Positions 26,050-33,454 of a DNA stretch of 35,604 bases are shown here, in pieces. Origin of the DNA: an uncultured Prevotella sp. (lineage in GTDB: Bacteria > Bacteroidota > Bacteroidia > Bacteroidales > Bacteroidaceae); contig CAKQEI010000017.1 of assembly GCA_934230115.1 (NCBI GenBank), positions 1 to 35,604 on the forward strand, given 5' to 3'. Both the position numbers and the translations under genes were made by a program. Position 1 is the stretch's first letter; each line of letters begins with the position of its first letter. The notes under the pieces are model-generated. The model had not been told where the DNA came from. It saw only the letters and a program-made list of their open reading frames with translations, and did no database searches.

Positions 26050-27702
26050 TTACTTCTTCTTTTTTCCCTTTGCTCCCACCACCGGTTTCTTCGGGAAAGC
26101 CGCATTGTTCTTAAACACCTGCAAGGCAGCCCTTATCGTGGAATCATCCTGGTTGATGTATTCCGTCCAAGCCTGTTCGTCGAGCATGTTGTATATGATG
26201 CGCGAGTTGATGTAGCGTTCAAGCAGCTTGTGCGACTTGCGTATCATCAGATTGCGACGCTTCAGACCGTTCTTGTCGGCAAAGGCAGCAAACTGCTCCA
26301 CCATGCCCTGTCCTGCAAGATAACGCGACAGCTCCATCATGTCCTTATAAGAGGCGAGCTTCGGACGATTGTTGTCGGTGTAGTTGAAGGCATACTGAAG
26401 TATAAGTCCCGACATGGCAGCCTGCTTGTAATAGGAAGTCATTCCGAGCGTGTCCTCAGCCACAAAGATGTCGGGCGTGATGCCGCCACCTCCATATATC
26501 ACACGTCCGATGCCTGTATGATAAGCCGGACCTGTGTGCTTGATGCTGTCCTGCGAGAAGAACTCTCCATGCTGGTAGCGTGCGAGCAGGTCGTTCTCGT
26601 AGTCCTGGTTGTCGCCAGGCACAAACGGCTTCTGAATGCAGCGTCCTGAAGGAGTATAGTAGCGCGCAATGGTGAGACGTATCATCGAACCGTCGGGGAA
26701 ACCAATCTGCTGCTGCACCAGTCCCTTGCCAAACGAGCGTCGACCAATGATAGTGGCACGGTCGTTGTCCTGCATGGCACCGGCAAATATCTCGGATGCC
26801 GAAGCCGAAGCCTCGTTGATAAGCACCACAAGCGGTATCTTCTGATATGAGCCATGTCCGTCGGACATGAAGTCCTTGCGTGGCGACTTGCGTCCTTCCA
26901 TATACACGATGAGCTTGTTCTTAGGCAAGAACTCGTTTGCCATCTGCACGGCAGGGTCCATATAGCCTCCTGTGTTGTCGCGCAGGTCGATTACGAGGTT
27001 GGAGAATCCCTCCTGCGACAGCTGAGCCAGGGAGATGAGCAATTCGGGATACGTAGTCTCGCCGAAACTCTTAATCTTGATGTAGCCCGTGTTGTCGTCG
27101 AGCATATAGGTGGCGGCAATGCTCTTCTGCGGGATGTCGCCGCGAGTCACGGTGAAGTATTTCACAGCCTTCTGTCCGTAGCGCACCACTCCTATCTTCA
27201 CCTTAGTGTCCTTCGGACCCTTCAGTCGTCTCATAGCCTCGTCCTGAGTGACTATCTTGCCCACGAAGGGCTTGCCGTCTACGCTCACAATCTTGTCGCC
27301 GGCAAGCAATCCCGCACGCTGTGCCGGACCGTTCTTCACCACATTCTGCACATGAATAGTATCCTTGCGTATTGTGAACTCAATGCCCACACCCGAGAAC
27401 GAGCCTTTCAGCTTGTCGGTCTCCGACTGCGCGTCCTTGGCGCTTATATAGGCCGAATGCGGATCGAGGTCGGACAATATCTGCGGTATTGCCATGTCTA
27501 CAAGCGAGTCGATGTTCACCTTGTCAACATACTGGTCGTCGATGATGTGCAAGAGATTCGACAGGCGGTTGGAGCCTGAATTGATGATGTTCAGGCGGTT
27601 GCCCGAGAAATGATTTGCGTAGAATGTGCCTATGAGTATGCCTATGACCACGCATAGAGCCATAAGCAACGGCATAAACCTGTTAGTCTTATTCCCTTTC
27701 AT
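26050..27702 (-). CDS. S41 C-terminal processing protease (CtpA family)
   Basis: The 550-residue protease has an N-terminal membrane anchor (about 9-28) and a PDZ domain (about 95-185, GVGIEF to VTRGD). Its catalytic domain has NEASASASE with nucleophile S301 and, 25 residues later, lysine K326 in RRSFGKG, the Ser-Lys dyad spacing of Tsp. A C-terminal region of about 150 residues follows. It should act in the periplasm on protein C-termini. Its start overlaps the dCMP deaminase gene by 14 bases. Confidence 0.93.
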   Translation of the reverse strand: MKGNKTNRFMPLLMALCVVIGILIGTFYANHFSGNRLNIINSGSNRLSNLLHIIDDQYVDKVNIDSLVDMAIPQILSDLDPHSAYISAKDAQSETDKLKGSFSGVGIEFTIRKDTIHVQNVVKNGPAQRAGLLAGDKIVSVDGKPFVGKIVTQDEAMRRLKGPKDTKVKIGVVRYGQKAVKYFTVTRGDIPQKSIAATYMLDDNTGYIKIKSFGETTYPELLISLAQLSQEGFSNLVIDLRDNTGGYMDPAVQMANEFLPKNKLIVYMEGRKSPRKDFMSDGHGSYQKIPLVVLINEASASASEIFAGAMQDNDRATIIGRRSFGKGLVQQQIGFPDGSMIRLTIARYYTPSGRCIQKPFVPGDNQDYENDLLARYQHGEFFSQDSIKHTGPAYHTGIGRVIYGGGGITPDIFVAEDTLGMTSYYKQAAMSGLILQYAFNYTDNNRPKLASYKDMMELSRYLAGQGMVEQFAAFADKNGLKRRNLMIRKSHKLLERYINSRIIYNMLDEQAWTEYINQDDSTIRAALQVFKNNAAFPKKPVVGAKGKKKK

Positions 27703-28141
27703 AATCGTCTGGGTTTAGATATTTTACTTCTATATTGGCGCGTTCAAGTAGGTCGATGCCGTCGGTCAGACGGTACTTCTCGGCATAAATCACGCGCTTG
27801 ATGCCCGACTGGATGATAAGCTTGGCGCATTCGATGCAGGGCGATGCCGTGACATACAGAGTGGCACCGTCGCTGTTGTTCGAACTGCGGGCAAGCTTGG
27901 TTATGGCGTTAGCCTCGGCATGGAGCACGTAGGGATGGGTGACATTGTTCTCATCCTCGCACACGTTCTCAAATCCGCTCGGCGTGCCGTTGTAGCCGTC
28001 GCTTATTATCATCTTGTCCTTCACCACCAAGGCACCTACCTTGCGGCGTTGGCAGTAGCTGTTCTCTGCCCATATACGAGCCATGCGCAGATAGCGCATG
28101 TCGAGATGGAGCTGCTTCTGTTCCTTGTCGTTATTGCTCAT
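27689..28141 (-). CDS. dCMP deaminase (ComEB-like)
   Basis: The 150-residue zinc-dependent deaminase converts dCMP to dUMP for thymidylate synthesis. The zinc and catalytic motifs are HAEANAI (74-80) and PCIECAKLI (101-109). The ISDGYNGTPSGFENVCE segment is typical of the dCMP subgroup. It sits between dcp and the S41 protease gene, overlapping the latter. Confidence 0.93.
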   Translation of the reverse strand: MSNNDKEQKQLHLDMRYLRMARIWAENSYCQRRKVGALVVKDKMIISDGYNGTPSGFENVCEDENNVTHPYVLHAEANAITKLARSSNNSDGATLYVTASPCIECAKLIIQSGIKRVIYAEKYRLTDGIDLLERANIEVKYLNPDDYERE

Positions 28142-28179
28142 AATTCAACCATTTTGTAGGTTTGAATATTCTGTTCTTT

Positions 28180-30258
28180 CTATCTCTTTATTCCTGTTCG
28201 CTCCAACAGGGCGTCGATGGTCGGCTCCTGTCCGCGGAAACGCTTGTAGAGCGTCATAGGGTGTTCAGTGCCACCCTTCGAGAGGATGTTGTCGCGGAAG
28301 CTCTGTGCCGTCTTCTGGTCGAAGATGCCGTTCTTCTTGAACACGCTGAAGGCATCGGCGTCCAACACCTCAGCCCACTTGTAGCTGTAGTAGCCGGCTG
28401 CATATCCTCCCGCCATGATGTGCGAGAACTGTGTTGTCATGCAGGTGTCGGGCAACTGCTTGGTCACCATTGCCTTCTCCCAGGCTTGCTTCTCAAACGG
28501 GATTATGTCGTCCTTGAACTCCTCCTTCTTGGTATAGTAGGCCATATCGAGCAGTCCGAAGCTCACCTGTCGCAGACATGCGTAGGCTGCCATGAAGTTG
28601 CGGCTGCGCACAATGCGCTCTATCAGCTCGTCGGGCATTGGCTCTCCCGTCTGATAATGGAAGGCGAAGGTGCGCAGAAACTCTTTCTCCACCGAATAGT
28701 TCTCCATAAACTGCGACGGCAACTCCACGAAGTCCCACCACACATTGGTGCCACTAAGACTCTCGAAACGTGTGTTGGCAAACATTCCATGAAGCGAGTG
28801 ACCGAACTCATGCAGGAATGTCTCCACCTCGCCAAGCGTAAGCAAGGCGGGCTTTTCGGCTGTAGGCTTGGTGAGGTTCATCACCACACTAACGTGAGGA
28901 CGCACGTTCACTCCCTTGCGGTCGATCCATTGTCCCTGGAACTCCGTCATCCATGCTCCTCCCTGCTTGCCCTTACGCGGATGGAAGTCGGCATAGAACA
29001 CGGCAAGATACGAGCCGTCCTTGTCGAACACCTCGTAGGCTTTGACATCGGGATGATAAACCTGAATGTCCTTCGACTCCTTGAACGTAATGCCATACAG
29101 CTTGTTGGCCAAGCCGAACACTCCGTCTATAACCTTCGACAACTCGAAATATGGGCGCAGCATCTCGGCGTCGAGATTATACTCGCGCATCTGCAACTTA
29201 TGGGAATAGTAGCCAAAGTCCCACGGCTCCACCTCAAAGTCGTCGCCCTCTATCTGCTTTGCCTCGCGCTCTATCGCCTTCACCTCCTCAATGGCTGTGG
29301 GCTTATAAGCGTCGATAAGGTCGTTGAGCAGTTTGTATACGTTGTCGGCGTTCGACGCCATGCGGTGTACAAGCACATAGTCGGCATAGGTGTCATAGCC
29401 AAGTAGCTGGGCTATCTCGCGGCGCAGGTTCACCAGTCGCTTGCAAATCTCGAGGTTGTTCTCGGCATTGTCGTGGGTTCCCTCGGTGTTGCGTGCCATA
29501 TAGAGTTGCTTTCTTAGTTCGCGCTGTGTGGAATAGGTCATGAATGGCGAATAGCTCGGATAGTCGAGTGTGAAGAGCCATCCCTGCTTGTCGGCCTCCT
29601 TAGCTGCAAGCGCGGCAGCCTCACGTGCCGTGTCGGGCAGTCCGTCGAGCTGAGCCTCGTCGGTGACATTAAGCGTGAATGCCTTGTTCTCCTTCAACAG
29701 GTTCTGCGAGAACTGCAATGAGAGCATGCTTGCCTCCTCGGTCAGCTTGCGCAGCTTCTCCTTGCCCTCCTCGTCGAGCAAGGCACCCGAGCGCACAAAA
29801 CCGTCATAAGAGTTGTCAAGAAGCATCTGCTCCTCGGGTGTGAGCTCGCGATGATGCTCGTAGACATACTTCACTCGCTCAAACAGCTTGCGGTTGAGCT
29901 TCACGTCGTTGGCGTGCTTGGTGAGTATCGGACTCATCTTCTGTGCCAAGGCGTCAAGCTCGTCGCATGTCTCGGCACTCATCATGCACGAGAACACGGT
30001 GGACACACGCGAAAGAAGGTCGTAGTAGTTCTCGCCATTCTCATTGTCCACACGCACTATAGTATTCTCGAATGTAGGCTCTGCCGGGTCGTTCACGAGC
30101 TTCTCTATCTCCTCGTCGTCGCGGCGGATTCCCTCAAGAAACGCCTCCTCATAGTCTTCTATACGGATGCGGCTGAAGGGTACTGTATCATGTGGGGTGT
30201 TGTAAGGTTCAAAAAACGGATTTTTTCTCTCCGGAGCGTTTGTGTTATTTTCCAACAT
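28180..30258 (-). CDS. dcp: M3 family peptidyl-dipeptidase (Dcp)
   Basis: The 692-residue zinc metallopeptidase removes dipeptides or cuts oligopeptides. The zinc site HEFGHSLHG lies at about 483-491, with the third ligand in the DFVELPSQFMENY helix about 30 residues later; the ENYS and AAGYYSYKWAEVLDADAF C-terminal motifs are typical. No signal peptide is seen. The ATG at 30258 is used: the open frame to 30303 would read through the -7 box. The first 14 codons and the whole promoter lie within a 142-bp segment that is repeated 2.3 kb upstream. Confidence 0.93.
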   Translation of the reverse strand: MLENNTNAPERKNPFFEPYNTPHDTVPFSRIRIEDYEEAFLEGIRRDDEEIEKLVNDPAEPTFENTIVRVDNENGENYYDLLSRVSTVFSCMMSAETCDELDALAQKMSPILTKHANDVKLNRKLFERVKYVYEHHRELTPEEQMLLDNSYDGFVRSGALLDEEGKEKLRKLTEEASMLSLQFSQNLLKENKAFTLNVTDEAQLDGLPDTAREAAALAAKEADKQGWLFTLDYPSYSPFMTYSTQRELRKQLYMARNTEGTHDNAENNLEICKRLVNLRREIAQLLGYDTYADYVLVHRMASNADNVYKLLNDLIDAYKPTAIEEVKAIEREAKQIEGDDFEVEPWDFGYYSHKLQMREYNLDAEMLRPYFELSKVIDGVFGLANKLYGITFKESKDIQVYHPDVKAYEVFDKDGSYLAVFYADFHPRKGKQGGAWMTEFQGQWIDRKGVNVRPHVSVVMNLTKPTAEKPALLTLGEVETFLHEFGHSLHGMFANTRFESLSGTNVWWDFVELPSQFMENYSVEKEFLRTFAFHYQTGEPMPDELIERIVRSRNFMAAYACLRQVSFGLLDMAYYTKKEEFKDDIIPFEKQAWEKAMVTKQLPDTCMTTQFSHIMAGGYAAGYYSYKWAEVLDADAFSVFKKNGIFDQKTAQSFRDNILSKGGTEHPMTLYKRFRGQEPTIDALLERTGIKR

Positions 30259-30358
30259 ACTAATTCTGAAAAAATGTGATATATCATTTGCAAAATTACG
30301 CAAAATATCAGAAACGAGGATGATGCTGGTTTATTTTAACTTATATTATAAGGTGGAA
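30217..30358 (-). repeat. 142-bp direct repeat, copy 1 (functional dcp 5' end)
   Basis: It covers the first 14 codons of dcp, the leader, the -7 box and about 60 bases further upstream. Compared with copy 2 (32534-32676) it shows two substitutions and one missing A. Identity ends sharply on both sides. Confidence 0.9.
30291..30298 (-). promoter_or_regulatory. -7 box of dcp
   Basis: TAATTTTG on the minus strand, 33 bases before the dcp ATG. The same box is present in repeat copy 2. Confidence 0.5.
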
Positions 30359-30391
30359 AGTCATTAAGAAATTTCCATAGTGTTTCTAATA

Positions 30392-31147
30392 TTAAACTGG
30401 ATCTATCGTATTTTTAGGATTTCTTGGAATTGGCTCATAATTATTCGCGGAATCGAAACATTCCCTAGCAGTTCCAGGAAATCGTTCTATCAATTCTTTG
30501 CGAACCTCAGGATGTTCTTTGAATATTGTAAACCAGATAGACCAACAGCCGTGACCTTTGACTAAATCTATTATTGTTTCTATATCAACCTTTTTGCTTT
30601 CGTATTTGTATAGGTAACGCATGGCAAGATCCCATTTCTCTGTTCTTACAAACCAACGTCTATCTTTGGACTTCGAATCCATCGGACCTTTATTTAGTCC
30701 GACTAATTTTCGAAGAGCCTCTGCATTAGCAAGAGATTTACCAGTTAGATGTGGGTTCACATTTACCACTCCTCCTGCCTTATATTGAAAAGAGAGGAAA
30801 GTATTATTAAGATGCGGTAAATGGCATTCTCCATAAATTACATTTTTGTTACCCTTATTATCAGGGCCGTTACAAGTCGCACATGATAGCAGAAAGTTTT
30901 CCCATTTAGTCTCCAAGGCAGCATATGGATAATTACCTTTTTCATCCATATACTTTTTGGCTTGAATATGCTCAACGGCAAGTTCTCTTTCGTCATCAAA
31001 AGCCTTTTCACAATATGAGCACATGCAGCCTAAGTTAAAGACAAGAGGAACCTTCGCGTTTTTATAATCATGATAATCAGTATCAATCTGAATTGTGGAA
31101 CCATCTTTACAGTGCTTGCCTGGAGTGAGTTTTACGACTGGTCCCAT
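30392..31147 (-). CDS. HNH nuclease, PtuB-like (Septu-type defence)
   Basis: The 251-residue protein has an HNH domain with zinc-knuckle cysteines C43/C46 in CSYC and C89/C92 in CATC, the catalytic histidine H60 in VEHIQAKK, and the asparagine-rich NFLLSCATCNGPDNKGNKN. The helical C-terminal half has no motif I recognise. It overlaps the end of the ATPase gene by 16 bases, so the pair is one operon. An SMC-like ATPase followed by an HNH protein of this size is the Septu (PtuA-PtuB) layout, an anti-phage system. The same pair also occurs with some retrons, but no reverse transcriptase is seen here. The stop lies 33 bases from repeat copy 1. Confidence 0.8.
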   Translation of the reverse strand: MGPVVKLTPGKHCKDGSTIQIDTDYHDYKNAKVPLVFNLGCMCSYCEKAFDDERELAVEHIQAKKYMDEKGNYPYAALETKWENFLLSCATCNGPDNKGNKNVIYGECHLPHLNNTFLSFQYKAGGVVNVNPHLTGKSLANAEALRKLVGLNKGPMDSKSKDRRWFVRTEKWDLAMRYLYKYESKKVDIETIIDLVKGHGCWSIWFTIFKEHPEVRKELIERFPGTARECFDSANNYEPIPRNPKNTIDPV

Positions 31148-32481
31148 TGTGAATTCCTTTCTGCTTTAAGTAGTGCAACGTATGCAGGATCATCTGAAAA
31201 TTCTGCTTCAATGGCATCCAGTTCCTTCTTCACATTTATCGCTTCCTCTGACGATTCATGGTTATCTTTTACAAGTTGATAGTATCTTTCTGCCATATCA
31301 AGCATCCTCTTGTACTTGGGGAATCTATCTGTGTCCATATTCATTTCTGTCACAGCAATGTCTTCGATACTCCTCATTTGCGGATTAGAACCTTTTTCAC
31401 CATCAAGGGTAATGACGCTTTGGCTATTCACACTCTGAACGATAAACGGAGAGTGGGTTGTCACGATGAATTGCATCCTTGGGAAGGCATTCTGTAAATC
31501 CTGAAGCACATGCTGCTGCCAGTGAGGATGAAGGAAGAGATCAATCTCGTCAATCATAACGATACCAGGAGTACTTCTGACCGCTTCCACCCCAATGAAT
31601 CCATTGAGTTGAATACAACGATAGGCAATCTCTGCACAGATATTGATCATAGCCTTAAAACCGTCGCTCATCATGTCATAGGTCAACCAATAAGGTGCCG
31701 GATCTTTTGTCATTTGAATTCTGGCTACGAGTTCATTATTCTTTGTATCAACTCTAAACCCTTTGATTGCTGGTATAGCATGTGCAATCGCTTCAAAAAA
31801 GGCTCGGTCTGTTCCCTCGAACTCTGCTCCTTTTTTGAGGCTAAAATTGTATTTATAAATCCAATTAAACGCACTTTTAAAGTCTACCTGCTGGCCATCA
31901 AGCGAACATTTATATGCCTTTTCAAGTTTTGATTCACGTGCACGGGTTTTCTGCGCCTTGCGATAATTCTTCTCAAGACGATTGCTTCCAAAAGCTAAGA
32001 ATAGAGGAAATACTGAATTCTTGTGTGTTGTATCTGCAGATATTCTTTCCTGCTCCATAGCCGCCACTTCTAACAGCAACTCATTAGCGCTTCTCTTAGA
32101 TATATTGTTACTTGAGCGTGTCCATGAAATTGAATGAACTTGATCGCTATGACTATAATCATCAAGATTATACACTGTAGCAAAGAAATCAGCATTTACA
32201 GAAATCTCAGGTTTACCCGTATCCTGTATAAAATCCTTATTTGCCTCACTATATCTCTTCACATAATCAGTTGATAAGAAATTTCTACTGAACGCCTTAC
32301 CTCCAGGAATGATTTTCAATGCCTGTAGATATGCTCCGAGAGCTATCTGCACGGCATGAAGCAGAGATGTCTTACCAGTAGTGTTATCACCCAGGATGAC
32401 ATTCATTTTAGGGTCAAACTCAAAGCGCCTCTCCTCGATAAAGCCTCTGAAGTTTTTTATGGTTATATCATTTATTCTCAT
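31132..32481 (-). CDS. SMC-like AAA ATPase, PtuA-like (Septu-type defence)
   Basis: The 449-residue ATPase starts with the RecF/SMC-type strand NDITIKNFRGF. Walker A is GDNTTGKTS (31-39), the signature-like MSDGFKAM lies at 271-278, Walker B IVMIDEID at 307-314, and the H-loop TTHSP at 341-345. A middle segment (about 60-230) replaces a long coiled coil. With the overlapping HNH gene it forms a Septu-like pair, in which ATP-controlled oligomers restrain or activate nucleic acid cleavage (family knowledge). Codon use is more AT-rich than in the dcp operon. The promoter is most likely the duplicated dcp promoter in repeat copy 2. Confidence 0.82.
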   Translation of the reverse strand: MRINDITIKNFRGFIEERRFEFDPKMNVILGDNTTGKTSLLHAVQIALGAYLQALKIIPGGKAFSRNFLSTDYVKRYSEANKDFIQDTGKPEISVNADFFATVYNLDDYSHSDQVHSISWTRSSNNISKRSANELLLEVAAMEQERISADTTHKNSVFPLFLAFGSNRLEKNYRKAQKTRARESKLEKAYKCSLDGQQVDFKSAFNWIYKYNFSLKKGAEFEGTDRAFFEAIAHAIPAIKGFRVDTKNNELVARIQMTKDPAPYWLTYDMMSDGFKAMINICAEIAYRCIQLNGFIGVEAVRSTPGIVMIDEIDLFLHPHWQQHVLQDLQNAFPRMQFIVTTHSPFIVQSVNSQSVITLDGEKGSNPQMRSIEDIAVTEMNMDTDRFPKYKRMLDMAERYYQLVKDNHESSEEAINVKKELDAIEAEFSDDPAYVALLKAERNSQWDQS

Positions 32482-32512
32482 GATGACAATGTATCTTCAA
32501 GTTAATCAAAAT

Positions 32513-32575
32513 TCATTTCGGTCTGTATGGCATCGGATTTTTTCTCTCCGGAGCGTTTGTGTTATTTTCCAACAT
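32513..32575 (-). pseudogene. dcp 5' remnant fused to six foreign codons
   Basis: From the duplicated dcp ATG at 32575 the frame reads 14 dcp codons (MLENNTNAPERKNP), then MPYRPK and a stop, 31 bases before the ATPase start at 32481. It is the expected scar of insertion into dcp and could act as a short leader ORF. Confidence 0.75.
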
Positions 32576-32676
32576 ACTAATTATGAAAAAAATGTGATAT
32601 ATCAGTTGCAAAATTACGCAAAATATCAGAAACGAGGATGATGCTGGTTTATTTTAACTTATATTATAAGGTGGAA
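32534..32676 (-). repeat. Direct repeat, copy 2 (upstream of the ATPase)
   Basis: It is 143 bp and about 98 percent identical to 30217-30358, in the same orientation, 2,317-2,318 bp apart. It keeps the dcp -7 box and start codon and now faces the ATPase gene. Confidence 0.9.
32609..32616 (-). promoter_or_regulatory. Duplicated dcp -7 box facing the ATPase gene
   Basis: TAATTTTG as in the dcp copy. Transcription from here would give a leader of about 120 nt, including the 20-codon remnant ORF. Confidence 0.5.
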
Positions 32677-32683
32677 TTTTAAA

Positions 32684-32711
32684 ATGACAATTTGACAATG
32701 ACAATTTGACA
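32684..32711 (+). repeat. Tandem 14-bp repeat (two copies)
   Basis: ATGACAATTTGACA occurs twice head to tail, just outside repeat copy 2. It resembles in style the 8-bp TGACTAAA tandem at 13428. Confidence 0.6.
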
Positions 32712-32788
32712 ATATGGCCGAAACTTTTATTGAACAAAAAAGCGATACTTTCACCTCGAAAGCACCGCTCACACTACTTTACCAATAC

Positions 32789-32938
32789 TTATAAATTTAG
32801 CCTAATAAATCTAAGCATTGATGCAATTTTTGCCACATGACCTTTAGGAATACCTGGAACTTCTATCGAACAGTTAACCGGATATTTCTTTTCGAATTCT
32901 TCTATAGGTAATGTGAAAACCTTCAGATTATTTTCCAT
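32789..32938 (-). CDS. Small protein of unknown function, 49 residues
   Basis: The product starts MENNLKVFTLPIEEFEKKYP and ends MLRFIRLNL; I do not recognise it. An exact Bacteroidota promoter lies 27 bases upstream of this ATG. The frame is open further, to an ATG at 33046, but that part crosses the promoter, so the short form is preferred. The product is slightly basic with a helical C-terminus and no membrane segment. It may be a small defence-island gene or the remnant of a longer one. Confidence 0.45.
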   Translation of the reverse strand: MENNLKVFTLPIEEFEKKYPVNCSIEVPGIPKGHVAKIASMLRFIRLNL

Positions 32939-32964
32939 ACAAAAATTACACCTTTTTCCAATTG

Positions 32965-32996
32965 CAAAATTACACTTAATTGTCGTACCTACCAAA
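32965..32996 (-). promoter_or_regulatory. Promoter of the 49-residue gene
   Basis: TTTG (32993-32996), 20 bases, TAATTTTG (32965-32972) on the minus strand. Confidence 0.65.
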
Positions 32997-33055
32997 TCCT
33001 TTTCGGATATTTTTTGTAAAACCAAAGAAAAACATACCCGTACCAAACAAAATAA

Positions 33056-33154
33056 TTTTCCCTGCCGAATCTAACACGATCCAGCAGGGAATAAATATAT
33101 AATGAAGTCATCACGACTTCTTCACTATACTACTAAGCGTTAAAAACTAACGCT
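33056..33154 (-). other. Chain of three hairpins downstream of the 40-residue gene
   Basis: On the minus strand, in order: 33148-33154 pairs with 33136-33142 (7 bp); 33115-33120 with 33104-33109 (6 bp); 33084-33091 with 33058-33065 (8 bp). After the last, AAAATTATTTT follows, so it may terminate. The last stem uses the TTTTCCCTGCCGA motif that is also tandemly repeated at 13315. The array could be a structured 3' UTR or an RNA. Confidence 0.4.
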
Positions 33155-33174
33155 ACTAAATCAAATAAATATAT

Positions 33175-33297
33175 CTAAACATATTGTTTCAAGTTCGGGT
33201 TCTTATTAACATCTGTTGGTGAGTAAGGACAGTAGATTCTATCCTCTGACCATGAGCCAGATACATCAACATGTCTCCACACTTTCTTTTTGGGCAT
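33175..33297 (-). CDS. Very small protein of unknown function, 40 residues
   Basis: The reading frame starts MPKKKVWRHVDVSGSW and ends NKNPNLKQYV. It has balanced protein-like composition, a basic start and one cysteine (YCPY). It begins 30 bases after a strong -7 box, with only a short leader. A longer frame on the same strand (33189-33458) overlaps it, but is lysine/leucine-rich and crosses the promoter, so it is less convincing. No relatives are known to me. Its place between the two defence modules suggests a regulatory or accessory role, which is unproven. Confidence 0.45.
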   Translation of the reverse strand: MPKKKVWRHVDVSGSWSEDRIYCPYSPTDVNKNPNLKQYV

Positions 33298-33321
33298 TTT
33301 TTAGAATACTTTGTTATTGTC

Positions 33322-33356
33322 TGTTGCAAATGTAGCAACAATAAACGGTACCGCAA
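33322..33356 (-). promoter_or_regulatory. Promoter with operator-like palindromes for the 40-residue gene
   Basis: TTG (33354-33356), 19 bases, TACATTTG (33327-33334). An inverted repeat TGTTGC / GCAACA (33322-33327 and 33335-33340) brackets the -7 box, and CGGTACCG (33346-33353) is a second palindrome in the spacer. The arrangement suggests repressor control. Confidence 0.55.
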
Positions 33357-33454
33357 CATCTTCTTAGTTTCTTTTTTACTATACTTCGTTATAATTGATT
33401 TCAAGAACTCACGATTTATTTGGTCTAGAATGAATATTCTTAGTGGACAGTTTA

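Noticed and set aside
26854..27579. 241-codon open frame on the plus strand
   Set aside because: Antisense shadow of the S41 protease gene, which carries an intact Ser-Lys dyad.
28162..29406. 414-codon open frame on the plus strand
   Set aside because: It lies entirely antisense to dcp, whose M3 motifs are unmistakable; the frame has no family features and is a codon-use shadow.
30259..30303. N-terminal extension of dcp to an ATG at 30303
   Set aside because: The extension would translate the -7 box and has no family likeness; the ATG at 30258 is the natural start.
30392..32481. Retron with PtuAB effectors
   Set aside because: No reverse transcriptase gene or msr/msd-like inverted repeats were seen beside the ATPase/HNH pair in this window.
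33136..33154. Integron attC-like site
   Set aside because: The GCGTTA/TAACGC stem is suggestive, but the conserved GTTRRRY and RYYYAAC boxes and an integrase are missing.
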